From positions 3,720,001 to 3,784,000 of the forward strand of contig NZ_CP080417.1 in assembly GCF_019457535.1 (NCBI RefSeq): a stretch of 64,000 nucleotides of DNA, in the 5' to 3' direction. Of this stretch, positions 1-8,263 are shown one piece after another. Each line of letters begins with the position of its first letter. The first letter of the stretch is position 1. The notes beneath the pieces were generated by a model. It did not search any database and had not been told where the DNA came from. It saw only the letters and a program-made list of their open reading frames with translations. Origin of the DNA: Shewanella halotolerans (GTDB taxonomy: Bacteria; Pseudomonadota; Gammaproteobacteria; Enterobacterales; Shewanellaceae). The position numbers and the translations under genes are program-made.

Positions 1-209
1 TGAAACCAAACATCTCTTTACCTCGGCGTTAATCTCCCTCATAAACCGTCAACGGAGTTTGGACTCCTCGGGCTTACTACCTAGTTAACGCTCCTCTTCT
101 GTATCACTAACCTTAAGGTCAGGATGCAAGAAAACTATCAAATAACAGAATAAAAAGTCAACGATATTTTAGCTTGTCTTGATGAAAGCCTCTCAAGTTC
201 CCCCGCCTG
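1..209. other. Left edge, no gene recognised
   Basis: No open frame of useful length, tRNA or rRNA fold was seen in this 209-base stretch. It lies downstream of the DUF3293 gene on the minus strand. The upstream neighbour is outside the window, so the stretch may hold the end or leader of something not visible here. Confidence 0.4.
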
Positions 210-644
210 CTAGCGACTGATATCGGGCAGCTCGCTGACCAGGCAGACCCGGGCGGAAAACTTGCCCAGGGTGAGTTCGTCATACTCAATCAGACAAGGC
301 ACCAGTTGCAGCTCGTCTTCATCGACAAAATAGATGGCGTTTTGATTAAACACCTTGCCAAGATCCACCGCCGCGGCCTTATCGATAGACACGGCCCAGC
401 TCTTCTCCATATGACCTCTGTCACTGGAGGCGCCGATCAGGGCACGATAGGGATATTGAAGACGTTGAATATGACGTTGAAGCTGTTTGTCGAGGAGACG
501 GTTTTGCGAGGGAGAAAGGTGTTGACCTTTAGGATTATGAGCGGTAATGATTGCAAATGATAACGAAGGGGAGAAAGGTTGCGTAAGTAAGAACTGCGTT
601 TGCTGATAGCATTGCCAAAGGTGTTCGCTTGCTGTGCTCATCAC
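210..644 (-). CDS. DUF3293 domain protein
   Basis: A 144-residue soluble protein of unknown function. It carries the family pattern FAIITAHNP near residue 30, LSPSQNRLLDKQL, an IGASSD...H.E.SWAV block in the middle and QNAIYFVDEDELQLV near the C terminus, which fits the DUF3293 family over its usual full length. The first codon of the frame is GTG at 644, directly followed by ATG at 641; AGGA lies 8 bases before the GTG, so either start is possible. There is no signal peptide or membrane segment. It is divergent from arcA and stands alone, so context gives no role. Confidence 0.75.
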   Translation of the reverse strand: MMSTASEHLWQCYQQTQFLLTQPFSPSLSFAIITAHNPKGQHLSPSQNRLLDKQLQRHIQRLQYPYRALIGASSDRGHMEKSWAVSIDKAAAVDLGKVFNQNAIYFVDEDELQLVPCLIEYDELTLGKFSARVCLVSELPDISR

Positions 645-769
645 TAAAATATTCCTAAATTAGATTCCGTCGATTATAGCAAAATTCCTCCGCCTTCCTA
701 GAGGTGTGAGACAGGTCACTTTATTAAATTTTATTAATACCATTAAAATCATAATCTTATGTACACAAA

Positions 770-785
770 TGTGATATACATCAAA
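770..785. promoter_or_regulatory. Candidate CRP site
   Basis: TGTGA-TATACA-TCAAA matches the CRP consensus TGTGA-N6-TCACA at 9 of 10 positions. It sits about 126 bases upstream of the DUF3293 gene and about 430 bases upstream of arcA, so its target is unclear. Confidence 0.4.
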
Positions 786-810
786 TCTCAAAGGAATTTT
801 GTTAACATTT

Positions 811-826
811 CATTTGTTAACAAATG
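811..826. promoter_or_regulatory. Perfect palindrome CATTTGTTAACAAATG
   Basis: A 16-base perfect inverted repeat; a second TTGTTAACA lies 15 bases upstream (799-807). This looks like a dimeric-regulator site, but the protein is not identified. The 15-base spacing does not fit the 11-base spacing of ArcA direct repeats. Confidence 0.35.
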
Positions 827-1218
827 ACTAAAACGAGTACAATAAGTTCGTTGATTCACTTCCACTCATCTCACGATGAAATACTTTTTGTTACATCTTG
901 TCGACGACAAGGTCATCAAAAGTTAGTCAATTTCCTGTATAAAATGTGAGCTTAGGCTGATTTAGCATTTAAACTTGAAAATATTAGATAGTTAACGGAA
1001 CTATTCCCAACTATTGTTAATCGAAGTGAGTAACCGTTCGCGTGTCTTTTGAAAGAGATACGTATACTTTACTAATCATGAAGTGTGTTGCTGTACCAAT
1101 TGGGTTTGATAAAAGCACTACGTGAGTTCGGTAATTGTCGCGAAGACAGATAGGGCGCAGCAGCACCAACTAGCGCTCATGGTTAGAACAGTTTTAAACA
1201 AATATTAGGTAAATAAAT

Positions 1219-1938
1219 ATGCAAAACCCGCACATTCTGATCGTTGAAGATGAAGCCGTTACCCGGAACACGCTAAGAAGTATTTTCGAGGCTGAAGGAT
1301 ATGTGGTAACTGAAGCCAATGATGGCGCAGAGATGCATAAAGCCATGCAGGAAAACAAGATCAATCTTGTGGTAATGGATATCAACCTACCAGGTAAGAA
1401 TGGTCTGCTGCTTGCGCGTGAACTTCGTGAAATCAATAACATCGGCCTTATCTTCCTTACCGGCCGTGACAACGAAGTTGACAAGATCTTGGGTCTGGAA
1501 ATTGGTGCCGATGACTATATCACCAAACCATTTAACCCACGCGAACTGACTATCCGTGCACGCAACCTGCTGACTCGCGTCAACAGCACCGGCGGCGAAA
1601 CCGAAGAGAAGAGTGCCGTAGAATTCTACCGCTTCAACGGTTGGAGCCTAGAGATCAACAGCCGTTCACTGGTGAGCCCACAGGGCGAGTCGTACAAGCT
1701 GCCCCGCAGTGAGTTCCGCGCCATGCTGCACTTTGTTGAGAACCCAGGCAAGATCCTGACCCGTGCCGATCTGCTGATGAAGATGACTGGCCGTGAGCTT
1801 AAGCCACACGACCGTACTGTGGACGTGACCATTCGTCGCATCCGTAAGCACTTCGAAAGCTTGCCAGATACGCCAGAGATCATCGCCACCATCCACGGCG
1901 AAGGCTATCGTTTCTGCGGTAACTTAGAAGAAGCATAA
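1219..1938 (+). CDS. arcA: Aerobic respiration control response regulator ArcA
   Basis: A 239-residue OmpR-class response regulator that controls respiratory and central metabolic genes under low oxygen. The receiver domain (residues about 4-118) has the acidic pair E10-D11, the phosphoacceptor D54 in VVMDINLPG, the switch Thr in FLTGRD and the Lys in YITKPFNP. The winged-helix output domain (about 135-235) ends with HDRTVDVTIRRIRKHF and HGEGYRFCG, typical of ArcA. AGG lies 10 bases before the ATG. In Shewanella ArcA is known to work with a split ArcS/HptA phosphorelay rather than a full ArcB; none of these partners is in the window. A strong terminator follows 34 bases after the stop. Confidence 0.95.
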   Translation: MQNPHILIVEDEAVTRNTLRSIFEAEGYVVTEANDGAEMHKAMQENKINLVVMDINLPGKNGLLLARELREINNIGLIFLTGRDNEVDKILGLEIGADDYITKPFNPRELTIRARNLLTRVNSTGGETEEKSAVEFYRFNGWSLEINSRSLVSPQGESYKLPRSEFRAMLHFVENPGKILTRADLLMKMTGRELKPHDRTVDVTIRRIRKHFESLPDTPEIIATIHGEGYRFCGNLEEA

Positions 1939-1971
1939 ATCACATCCAGCTAGCGCAAATGTGATTCGATT

Positions 1972-2000
1972 AAAAAGCCAGTCTAACGACTGGCTTTTTT
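1972..2000 (+). terminator. arcA terminator
   Basis: Stem GCCAGTC / GACTGGC with a TAAC loop, preceded by five A and followed by six T, directly downstream of arcA. Confidence 0.9.
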
Positions 2001-2245
2001 GTACATGGACTGTACTTATCCCCTGTGGCCATGGATGGGCTAAGAGGGGGTTTGTGTCTGGAACACTTATACCAAAGTCCATGGATAGATAGCTTTGGTA
2101 TTTGTACATGGATTTTCTGTTTATGTAGAGGTATCCCCGATGGCCATGGTTGGACATAGAGGGGATCTGTGTCTGAAACACTTATGACAAAGCCTAGGGA
2201 TGGGTAGCTTTGGTATTTCTACATGGCTTCTACTTATCCCCGATG
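2001..2245. repeat. Two tandem copies of a ~110-base intergenic repeat
   Basis: Each unit runs GTACATGGA, then TATCCCC, then GGCCATGG, then an AGAGGGG block, then TGTGTCTG-AACACTTAT, then an imperfect hairpin around CAAAG...AGCTTTGGTATTT. The first unit is about 2001-2104, the second about 2105-2224, and a third unit begins at about 2222. A related copy lies in the opposite orientation at 15437-15549. The unit has no open frame and contains palindromes, so it could be a MITE-like or REP-like element. Confidence 0.7.
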
Positions 2246-2460
2246 ACCAATAACCTCTAGCCAAGTGATGCCGAGTAAATTCGTCTCTATTTATTTTATA
2301 ACTAGAAAAAGTTGAGCAGCTCATTTTGCTACTCAGCAAGCTACAGATAACCCTTCGGCATATAGTAAAAGTCTTTAGCCATCTTATATATAAATCTTTA
2401 GCCGCCTTATAACTAAGTCATTAAGCACCATTTACCTAAGCCCTCAACCACGGCATAGGG

Positions 2461-2536
2461 AAACACTTCGAAAGCTTACCAGATGGGGGGCTTTGCGGCG
2501 CGCCATGGTAAAGGTTGTCGTTTATGGGAAGTAAAA
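2461..2536 (+). pseudogene. Decayed copy of the arcA 3' end
   Basis: The stretch AACACTTCGAAAGCTTACC (from 2462) matches arcA codons for KHFESLP with two base changes. After a 5-base deletion relative to arcA, a second block encoding HGKGCRLW (2503-2526) aligns with HGEGYRFC of ArcA. The frame is broken between the two blocks. The remnant is about 75 bases long and about 600 bases downstream of the true arcA end, suggesting an old partial duplication. Confidence 0.65.
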
Positions 2537-2626
2537 AATGACATAGGGCTAACGCTGTTAGTGTTTGACGTTAAAGCCAGCTAGGTTGCCCCACCCGCTT
2601 TTGAAGACATCTGCTGTTAAAGACGC

Positions 2627-4258
2627 CTACATTGCACCATATTCTTTCAGCTTTCGATATAGCGTTGCCAGGCTCATCCCTAACTTCTCTGCAGCCTGAG
2701 TCTTATTGTTATCAAGTTTTTTTAACACCGCTAGAATATAGTCCTCTTCCACCTTATGTAACGCTCTAATGTCTTCCGATACTGAAGGCATACACAGACC
2801 ATCACGTATTTCATCTGGTAGATCTTCTGGCATAATCTGAGGCCCAGGACTCAGAACCACCGCCCGCTCGATAGTATTCACCAACTCTCGCACATTACCC
2901 GGCCAAGAGTAATTCAACAGTAAATCTGCTGTCTTATAATTAAATCCAGTATGCTCTCTTCCAAGCTCTTGATTAAACTTCGACAAAAAGAAACGGCTCA
3001 AAGGTAAAATATCTTCTGAGCGTTCCCGCAGTGGTGGAACAACCAGCTCAATGACTTTCAAACGATAATAGAGATCTTGACGAAACTCTCCTTTGTCAAC
3101 CGCGTCTTCAAGACAACAATTGGTCGCCGAGATTATGCGCACATCGACACTAATAGTCTCAGTATCACCGAGTTTTCGTATCTCTTTTTCCTGCAGGACT
3201 CTTAAGAGTTTCACCTGTAATGCAGGTGATAGCTCTGCCACTTCATCTAAAAATAAAGTGCCCCCATCAGATGCCTCAATCAAGCCTTTCTTGGTCGTTT
3301 CCGCCCCCGTAAAGGCACCGCGTACATGGCCGAATAATTCATTTTCTAGCAAGGTTTCATTCAAGGCTCCGCAGTTAATAGCAACCAATGGTTTATCTGC
3401 TCTCGGTGACTGACGATGAATAAATTGCACCAACTTTTCTTTACCAACACCACTCTCACCAGTAACAAGCACGGATGTCGGCACTTTCGCCACATTGGTT
3501 GCCAGCTCCAATAGTCTGCACATCTCATAGCTCTTGGACACAGGATAGCCATCGGCCATCGAGCGATACTGCATAGAGGAGTTAATTCGATCTTGCATGT
3601 TTTGCGGCAATGCATCCCCCCAACATTGCAAATTGCCAAGCTGCGCTGCGACACTCTCATTACAGATACCATCATATATAGGCAAGTAGGGCTTAATCTC
3701 TTCCCCCCACTCTTCTATGTAATTACCGCTAATATGGCAACAGCTATCACCTTTGGCTTTACATTCGTCCTCAATAAAGTAAACGGTACGATTCTCGATA
3801 TTTGATACGTAGCCACTGGCAAAACCTATATGCTCCCAGCACACAGGCGCTTTACTTAAACCCCGTAGCTGTAAATGCTGCTCTGCTTCATATAGACTTA
3901 TCGCGTGGGTTTCAATTAGAGGTTTAGCTTTAATTCCGTCGCGTCGCTGGCGGCTAAGAATTTCTCCAAAGCCACACATGGAAAACAGCAAAGGTCCAAG
4001 TTCGCCCTTACGCGCTTCTTTCCAAACATCCGGCATCTGGCGTTTTATCTGCTCTGCTAACAGCCAACCTCTTATATAACCTGAGCGCACAACAAGGGAC
4101 TGTGTCATTTCTTGCCCAAGTTTTTCGCATAGCTCCATCTTATGTAAACCATGAGAAAAAATATCTGTCATATAAAGTCTATGGCCAAGGAAACTCATTG
4201 CCCCACCTCTGGGTTTAAAAGACAATAGTTCTCTTAAATCTAATTCCAAAGTTTTCAT
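2627..4258 (-). CDS. V4R/XylR_N-type sigma-54-dependent activator
   Basis: A 543-residue enhancer-binding protein of the XylR/DmpR class. Residues about 10-190 form the XylR_N plus V4R sensor: it contains a Cys cluster around DECKAKGDSCCH, and in relatives this part binds small, often aromatic, ligands. A linker leads to the AAA+ domain with Walker A GESGVGKE near residue 265, the sigma-54 contact loop GAFTGA near 313, Walker B GGTLFLDEV and an arginine-finger FRQDLYYRLKV. The C terminus is a Fis-type helix-turn-helix (NKTQAAEKLGMSLATLYRKL). ATG at 4258 is preferred over an upstream TTG at 4306 because it begins the conserved domain region. It follows the reductase operon in the same direction behind a terminator, and probably controls that operon. 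Confidence 0.85.
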   Translation of the reverse strand: MKTLELDLRELLSFKPRGGAMSFLGHRLYMTDIFSHGLHKMELCEKLGQEMTQSLVVRSGYIRGWLLAEQIKRQMPDVWKEARKGELGPLLFSMCGFGEILSRQRRDGIKAKPLIETHAISLYEAEQHLQLRGLSKAPVCWEHIGFASGYVSNIENRTVYFIEDECKAKGDSCCHISGNYIEEWGEEIKPYLPIYDGICNESVAAQLGNLQCWGDALPQNMQDRINSSMQYRSMADGYPVSKSYEMCRLLELATNVAKVPTSVLVTGESGVGKEKLVQFIHRQSPRADKPLVAINCGALNETLLENELFGHVRGAFTGAETTKKGLIEASDGGTLFLDEVAELSPALQVKLLRVLQEKEIRKLGDTETISVDVRIISATNCCLEDAVDKGEFRQDLYYRLKVIELVVPPLRERSEDILPLSRFFLSKFNQELGREHTGFNYKTADLLLNYSWPGNVRELVNTIERAVVLSPGPQIMPEDLPDEIRDGLCMPSVSEDIRALHKVEEDYILAVLKKLDNNKTQAAEKLGMSLATLYRKLKEYGAM

Positions 4259-4621
4259 AAGAATCCAATCGCGAAAAGAAAATATTATAAACCAGCAGAC
4301 AAACAACCTACGTGACTACCTTCAACTAATTTCATTATTAATAAGTATGTAGTGGCATAGTGAATGCTCTGTCGCTAGACAAAGCTAAATATGCTCTAGA
4401 TCACACATTTAAACTCTAGCTAAAGGTGCTACCGGACTTAACAGCCTAGGATTCACTAGATTTATTTGATGATGAGCGCTGTTTCAGCATAAATGAGACT
4501 TGGTAAAAAATAATAAAGGGCACCGAGGTGCCCTTTATTTTAAGAAACATCTGATTATTTTACTCGTTATCCAAAAACTTGATGGCAGAATAAAAGCCAA
4601 TTGAATCAGATATCAATACAT
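4259..4621. other. Spacer between porin and regulator
   Basis: Holds the terminator of the porin operon and presumably the promoter of the regulator gene. A weak CRP-like sequence with a perfect right half (TCACA at 4401-4405) lies about 135 bases before the regulator start. No gene seen. Confidence 0.4.
4512..4541 (-). terminator. Terminator of the reductase-cytochrome-porin operon
   Basis: A 13-base perfect stem AATAAAGGGCACC / GGTGCCCTTTATT with a GA loop. On the minus strand it is followed by TATTTTTT, so it ends transcription from the porin gene and separates it from the regulator gene. Confidence 0.85.
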
Positions 4622-5848
4622 TTAAAATTTGTAACGCAAGTAAGTCTGAGTTCGTACCATATCTCCCTCAGCACTTCCCATATTTTCAACATCACCGAAG
4701 CGGGTTCCCACGGCAAACTGCAAGTCTTTGGTGATATCCCAGTACAGATTCGTATGCCAAGAAAAAGCCTTCTTATTGGCCATTACGGTCAAAGTCCCAG
4801 AGTCAAAACTATCTTCGTCCTGCTCAGAGTAACCCGCTCCAACCTGCCAGCGTATACTTGGGGTTAAAGAAAACATCAAGCCACCAGTCAGGCTTTGATA
4901 GCCTAAGGTTTCAATATCCCCGTTACTGTCTATGCCAGCTCCCGCATTAAAGCCTAGCCCGGCGTAACGGCCAATACCATCCCCATAGGTATAATTAAGG
5001 ACAGCCTTATGGCCCTGCCCAAATTTTACACTCGCGCCCACAGCAAAACCGTAACCAGTGCTGCTTTGACCACCCAAGTCAAACTGACGAATCACCACTC
5101 GAGGACTGATTGTTACAGGCCCCTTTGCAAGAAAATATTTAACAATTAGATCTGGGAGTTTCTCTTCACTTCTCGCATCGTGCACACCGTCACCGTTGGT
5201 GTCCAAGTTAACGTATCGAATCGGCGTGCCACCGATATTAGCCATACCATAAGCGGGATTCTCTAAGCTGGCCATCAAGTATTGGCCAGGGCTTAGATTG
5301 TACTGATAACGCACTTGTGCTTGACGTACAAACGAATTCCCCGGATCTGAAGAAAAGTCCATGGAAGGCAATGAGCTAGCGAAGTCCATGAAGGCGGTCC
5401 ACGTCTGACCAACGAGTATAGAGCTGTCCTCTCTATCGATATTAATATAGGCATGACGGATTCTAAAACCGTGGCTGTTTGACCAAGTTGGACCATCAGA
5501 GTCGATATCCGCAAAGAAGTCACCTTCTAAATGAGAGGAGATAGTTCCTATATCTGTCTCTGTTTTACTCTTCAAATAAACACGACTCTCTCTAGCCGTC
5601 ATATTGAAACGGGTTGTATCCGCGTTTGCAGTGCCGTCAATCGGTGTTGCATAGACACTGTAAAGGTGACCGTTATAAGGTGCGGTAACAGTACCGTTAG
5701 AATCGAAAGTTGCCATGCCCTTGATATAACCACCCACTGTTAGGTCGGTGTCAGCCACCTTAAAATCAACCGAGTGAGCCAGTGGAGATAAAGACAAACC
5801 TATAATTAGTGGTAACAGTGCTCTGCGAGCATTTATCATTTTCATCAT
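4622..5848 (-). CDS. DcaP-like outer-membrane porin
   Basis: A 408-residue outer-membrane beta-barrel protein. A signal peptide ends near residue 26 (SPLAHS), followed by the DcaP-family start VADTDLTVGGYIKGMATFDSNG. The barrel has alternating amphipathic strands such as SRVYLKSKTETDIG and ends with the C-terminal aromatic signature TYLRYKF. DcaP-type trimers are known to pass dicarboxylic acids and other small acids. It is the third gene of an operon with a Tat-exported flavoprotein and a tetraheme cytochrome. A likely job is to let the carboxylate electron acceptor enter the periplasm, but this is inference. Two ATG codons lie at the start (5848 and 5845). Confidence 0.8.
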   Translation of the reverse strand: MMKMINARRALLPLIIGLSLSPLAHSVDFKVADTDLTVGGYIKGMATFDSNGTVTAPYNGHLYSVYATPIDGTANADTTRFNMTARESRVYLKSKTETDIGTISSHLEGDFFADIDSDGPTWSNSHGFRIRHAYINIDREDSSILVGQTWTAFMDFASSLPSMDFSSDPGNSFVRQAQVRYQYNLSPGQYLMASLENPAYGMANIGGTPIRYVNLDTNGDGVHDARSEEKLPDLIVKYFLAKGPVTISPRVVIRQFDLGGQSSTGYGFAVGASVKFGQGHKAVLNYTYGDGIGRYAGLGFNAGAGIDSNGDIETLGYQSLTGGLMFSLTPSIRWQVGAGYSEQDEDSFDSGTLTVMANKKAFSWHTNLYWDITKDLQFAVGTRFGDVENMGSAEGDMVRTQTYLRYKF

Positions 5849-5915
5849 TTTTATCCTTTATTAAGCCAAATCAAATCATGATATTTGGGCTTATAATCAA
5901 TTAGGTATGAAACCA

Positions 5916-6275
5916 TTAAGGCAGTTTTTTGAACTCAAAACGTTGGTGACAACCAATACAAGCATTCTCAGAAGGCTTATGTTGGTGATGACACTTGTTA
6001 CAATTAGTTTCGGTACCGTTATGACGATTTTTATGAGGATTGGTGGGCTGTACATCTTTTGTTGTTGCGGCAAGCTCTTGCGTGTCGTGACACTGTAAAC
6101 AAGCAAACATAGGAGCAGGCTGTTTTTTCTTAGCATCGCCATGACAATCTGAGCAGTTAAGCCCTGCATTGGCATGGAGCTTACCGAGTTCAATAGTCTC
6201 CGCGGAAGCGACTCCGTTGACACAAAGGATCATCGCAACGGTAAGCAAGAGTTGGTGTATTTTCAAAAATTTCAT
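5916..6275 (-). CDS. Periplasmic small tetraheme cytochrome c
   Basis: A 119-residue exported c-type cytochrome. The signal peptide ends near residue 25 (GVASA). Four CxxCH motifs are present: CSDCH (41), CLQCH (59), CNKCH (92) and CIGCH (106). The spacing and size resemble the heme domain of flavocytochrome c3 and the small tetraheme cytochromes of Shewanella. It starts 64 bases after the flavoprotein gene and 67 bases before the porin gene. It probably takes electrons from CymA or a similar quinol oxidase and hands them to the flavoprotein, making a split version of the fused FccA architecture. The electron donor is not visible here. Confidence 0.88.
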   Translation of the reverse strand: MKFLKIHQLLLTVAMILCVNGVASAETIELGKLHANAGLNCSDCHGDAKKKQPAPMFACLQCHDTQELAATTKDVQPTNPHKNRHNGTETNCNKCHHQHKPSENACIGCHQRFEFKKLP

Positions 6276-6339
6276 CTTCTTATCCCATAATTCTATTTAT
6301 GATAGGAATGGCTTTAGTGCTTATCTAACCCTTCTAGCC

Positions 6340-8016
6340 CTACAACTTGGCAACGTACTTACCAGTCAAGTACCCAGCCGTGTAACAACGACCTAAAGAC
6401 AGTCCGAATACAGTTAGCGGGTAATCAACGCCACCATAGAAACCGCCACCAAGATTGCCAACAACGTATAAACCGCCAATGGGTTTAGCGTCCGCATCCA
6501 ATGCTTGGTAATTGTCGTTAACCAACATTCCCGAACAAACAGCCGACACCCGCATGCGACGATGGATGCCATAGAAAGGCGGTTTTAGCACTGGCACCAT
6601 TTTTGATGAGGGTTTACCGAAATCATCATCCTGACCTTTTTTACACAGCTCGTTATATCGTTTGACGTTAGCTACGAATGTTTTTGGATCACATTCCAGT
6701 TTTACTGCAAGCTCTTCCAGGGTATCTGCTACGTAGGTATTTATGAGGGATGGATAGACACCGGTCTTTGGCGCAGGATCTTCTGGCATATAGGCTTTCA
6801 TTTCTTCAGGAGAATATAAACGTCCCGGCCAGTCAGCTGCTTGCGTCATGTAATTTGCGTCGAATACTTGGGAGTAATGCCCCGCATTTTGTTCATCACG
6901 CAGGTAGTTATTCATTAGAGACATCTCAACAGTCTCATTGACAAAACGCTCACCTTTGCGATTCACAGCTAAAAATGGCATATCGCACATTGAAGCAGGA
7001 CCAGCATCAAAATCATGGAGCATCTTAGTGTGGCCGGCAGGTTCTATCACACCACCAGCCCAATACGCCATCGCGAAACCGTCACCGGTACGGTCTTGCT
7101 GCTTGCGCTCAAAGTTTTTCAAATCGGGGATGAAATAATTGCTCATCGCTTCATTATTCTGGTAATCACCAGTCGACAAAATCACGCCTTTTTTAGCCAT
7201 ATACTTGTGATATTGACCATCACGAGATTGAGCAATCACACCGATCACTTTGCCTGATTTATCTTGGATTAGCTGTTGTGCAGGCATGTTGAAAAAGAAC
7301 TTAACTCCGGCTTTCTCAGCAACCTTTGCGAGCGCGCGCATACCATCACCAACAGTGTATGGCTTAGGACCGAAGACTGAAGACACAAAGTTAAGTGGGT
7401 ATTCGCTAACCCCATGAACGCCATGCTGTGGTTTAGTGCCTAGGTCTACGACTTTAGCTCCCCCTTTCTTAGCCCGGTCTATAACCCAAGATATCGCTTC
7501 TCCTGAGTTGTAAGCCCAGCTTCTCAAAAGACCAGGATGACAACGATGAGCACTATCTTTCATCAAACGAGAAACCAAGGCTTCGACAGAGGCTTTAGGG
7601 GTGGTTTTTAAATCAATACCTGAACCAAAGTTACCCTGTGAGACGACAATAGACTGCTTTTGTAACACAGCAACTTTAGCGCCATTCTCAGCAGCCGACA
7701 GTGCAGCAGGCACACCTGATGCACCAGCACCAACGACAACGACATCAAAAGTTTGTGTAGAAGCAATATCCTTATCAGCAATAGCTTTTGGCTTAGGTAG
7801 AAAATTCAGCGTCGCCTCGCCATCGATACTGTGAGCAAATTCTTGGCTAGAAGGCGTTGCGGCTGTTGCCATTGGGCCAGTTAACCCAGAAACCGCAATC
7901 GCGCCGGTACCTACGGCCGCACGAGTCAGGAAAGTACGTCGTGAAATACCATTTCTCAAAGTATTTTCTGTATACGGATCTAAAGCGATTTTTTCATTAT
8001 CACTTTCTTTCTTCAT
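6340..8016 (-). CDS. Tat-exported FAD-dependent reductase (fumarate-reductase-like fold)
   Basis: A 558-residue flavoprotein with a twin-arginine signal (SRRTFL, R26-R27, then a hydrophobic stretch). The FAD-binding motif GAGASG (96-101) and a C-terminal GGLYVVGNLGGGFYGG place it in the fumarate reductase / 3-ketosteroid dehydrogenase flavoprotein family. Fcc3 catalytic landmarks are altered: the TTRD of the catalytic Arg is replaced by TVEM after FVNE, VHHTMGG by IHRRMR, and GANRLGGNA by GGVDYPLTVF. It is therefore unlikely to use fumarate. It has no heme domain and no FMN-binding domain, so the tetraheme protein encoded next is its likely partner. Promoter: see the sigma-54 site at 8248-8263. 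Substrate unknown; an unsaturated or aromatic acid is a guess from the regulator type. Confidence 0.82.
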   Translation of the reverse strand: MKKESDNEKIALDPYTENTLRNGISRRTFLTRAAVGTGAIAVSGLTGPMATAATPSSQEFAHSIDGEATLNFLPKPKAIADKDIASTQTFDVVVVGAGASGVPAALSAAENGAKVAVLQKQSIVVSQGNFGSGIDLKTTPKASVEALVSRLMKDSAHRCHPGLLRSWAYNSGEAISWVIDRAKKGGAKVVDLGTKPQHGVHGVSEYPLNFVSSVFGPKPYTVGDGMRALAKVAEKAGVKFFFNMPAQQLIQDKSGKVIGVIAQSRDGQYHKYMAKKGVILSTGDYQNNEAMSNYFIPDLKNFERKQQDRTGDGFAMAYWAGGVIEPAGHTKMLHDFDAGPASMCDMPFLAVNRKGERFVNETVEMSLMNNYLRDEQNAGHYSQVFDANYMTQAADWPGRLYSPEEMKAYMPEDPAPKTGVYPSLINTYVADTLEELAVKLECDPKTFVANVKRYNELCKKGQDDDFGKPSSKMVPVLKPPFYGIHRRMRVSAVCSGMLVNDNYQALDADAKPIGGLYVVGNLGGGFYGGVDYPLTVFGLSLGRCYTAGYLTGKYVAKL

Positions 8017-8247
8017 TACTGATACTCCTATTAACTATGATAATAGAGGCCAGCTAATCATCATTTCAAGCCATTAAGTTTATGCAATCCCTGTTATACC
8101 CAGGTTCAGCATAAAATTGAGTGAAACTTAAATATCAGCCACTTTTATATAACGACTCATCACAACATAAAAATGAATAGCCAACCCCTGCAAACGGATA
8201 TATAAAACCCAAACAAACAAGCACTAGGCTCATTTAATCCGTTTAAT

Positions 8248-8263
8248 TGCAGAAGCTATGCCA
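8248..8263 (-). promoter_or_regulatory. Sigma-54 (-24/-12) promoter of the reductase operon
   Basis: On the minus strand the sequence is TGGCAT-AGCTT-CTGCA. It matches the RpoN consensus TGGCAC-N5-TTGCA with exact GG-to-GC spacing and two mismatches. Transcription would start near 8237, giving a leader of about 220 bases before the reductase ATG at 8016. The presence of a sigma-54 activator gene in the same cluster supports the call. TGCCA-N6-TGGCA forms an inverted repeat overlapping the -24 element (8259-8274). Confidence 0.75.

Larger units (their letters stand above)
645..1218. other. 574-base intergenic region, arcA leader
   Basis: Divergent spacer between the DUF3293 gene and arcA, AT-rich in its left half. 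It holds a CRP-like site (770-785) and a perfect 16-base palindrome (811-826), listed separately. The arcA promoter was not assigned. A long arcA leader is known in E. coli, so a long 5' untranslated region would not be surprising. No credible coding frame was seen. Confidence 0.5.

Noticed and set aside
1..209. rRNA or tRNA end at the left edge
   Set aside because: No cloverleaf or recognisable rRNA sequence could be found in these bases.
799..822. ArcA box (TGTTA direct repeat) upstream of arcA
   Set aside because: The two TGTTA repeats are 15 bases apart; ArcA direct repeats are normally about 11 bases apart.
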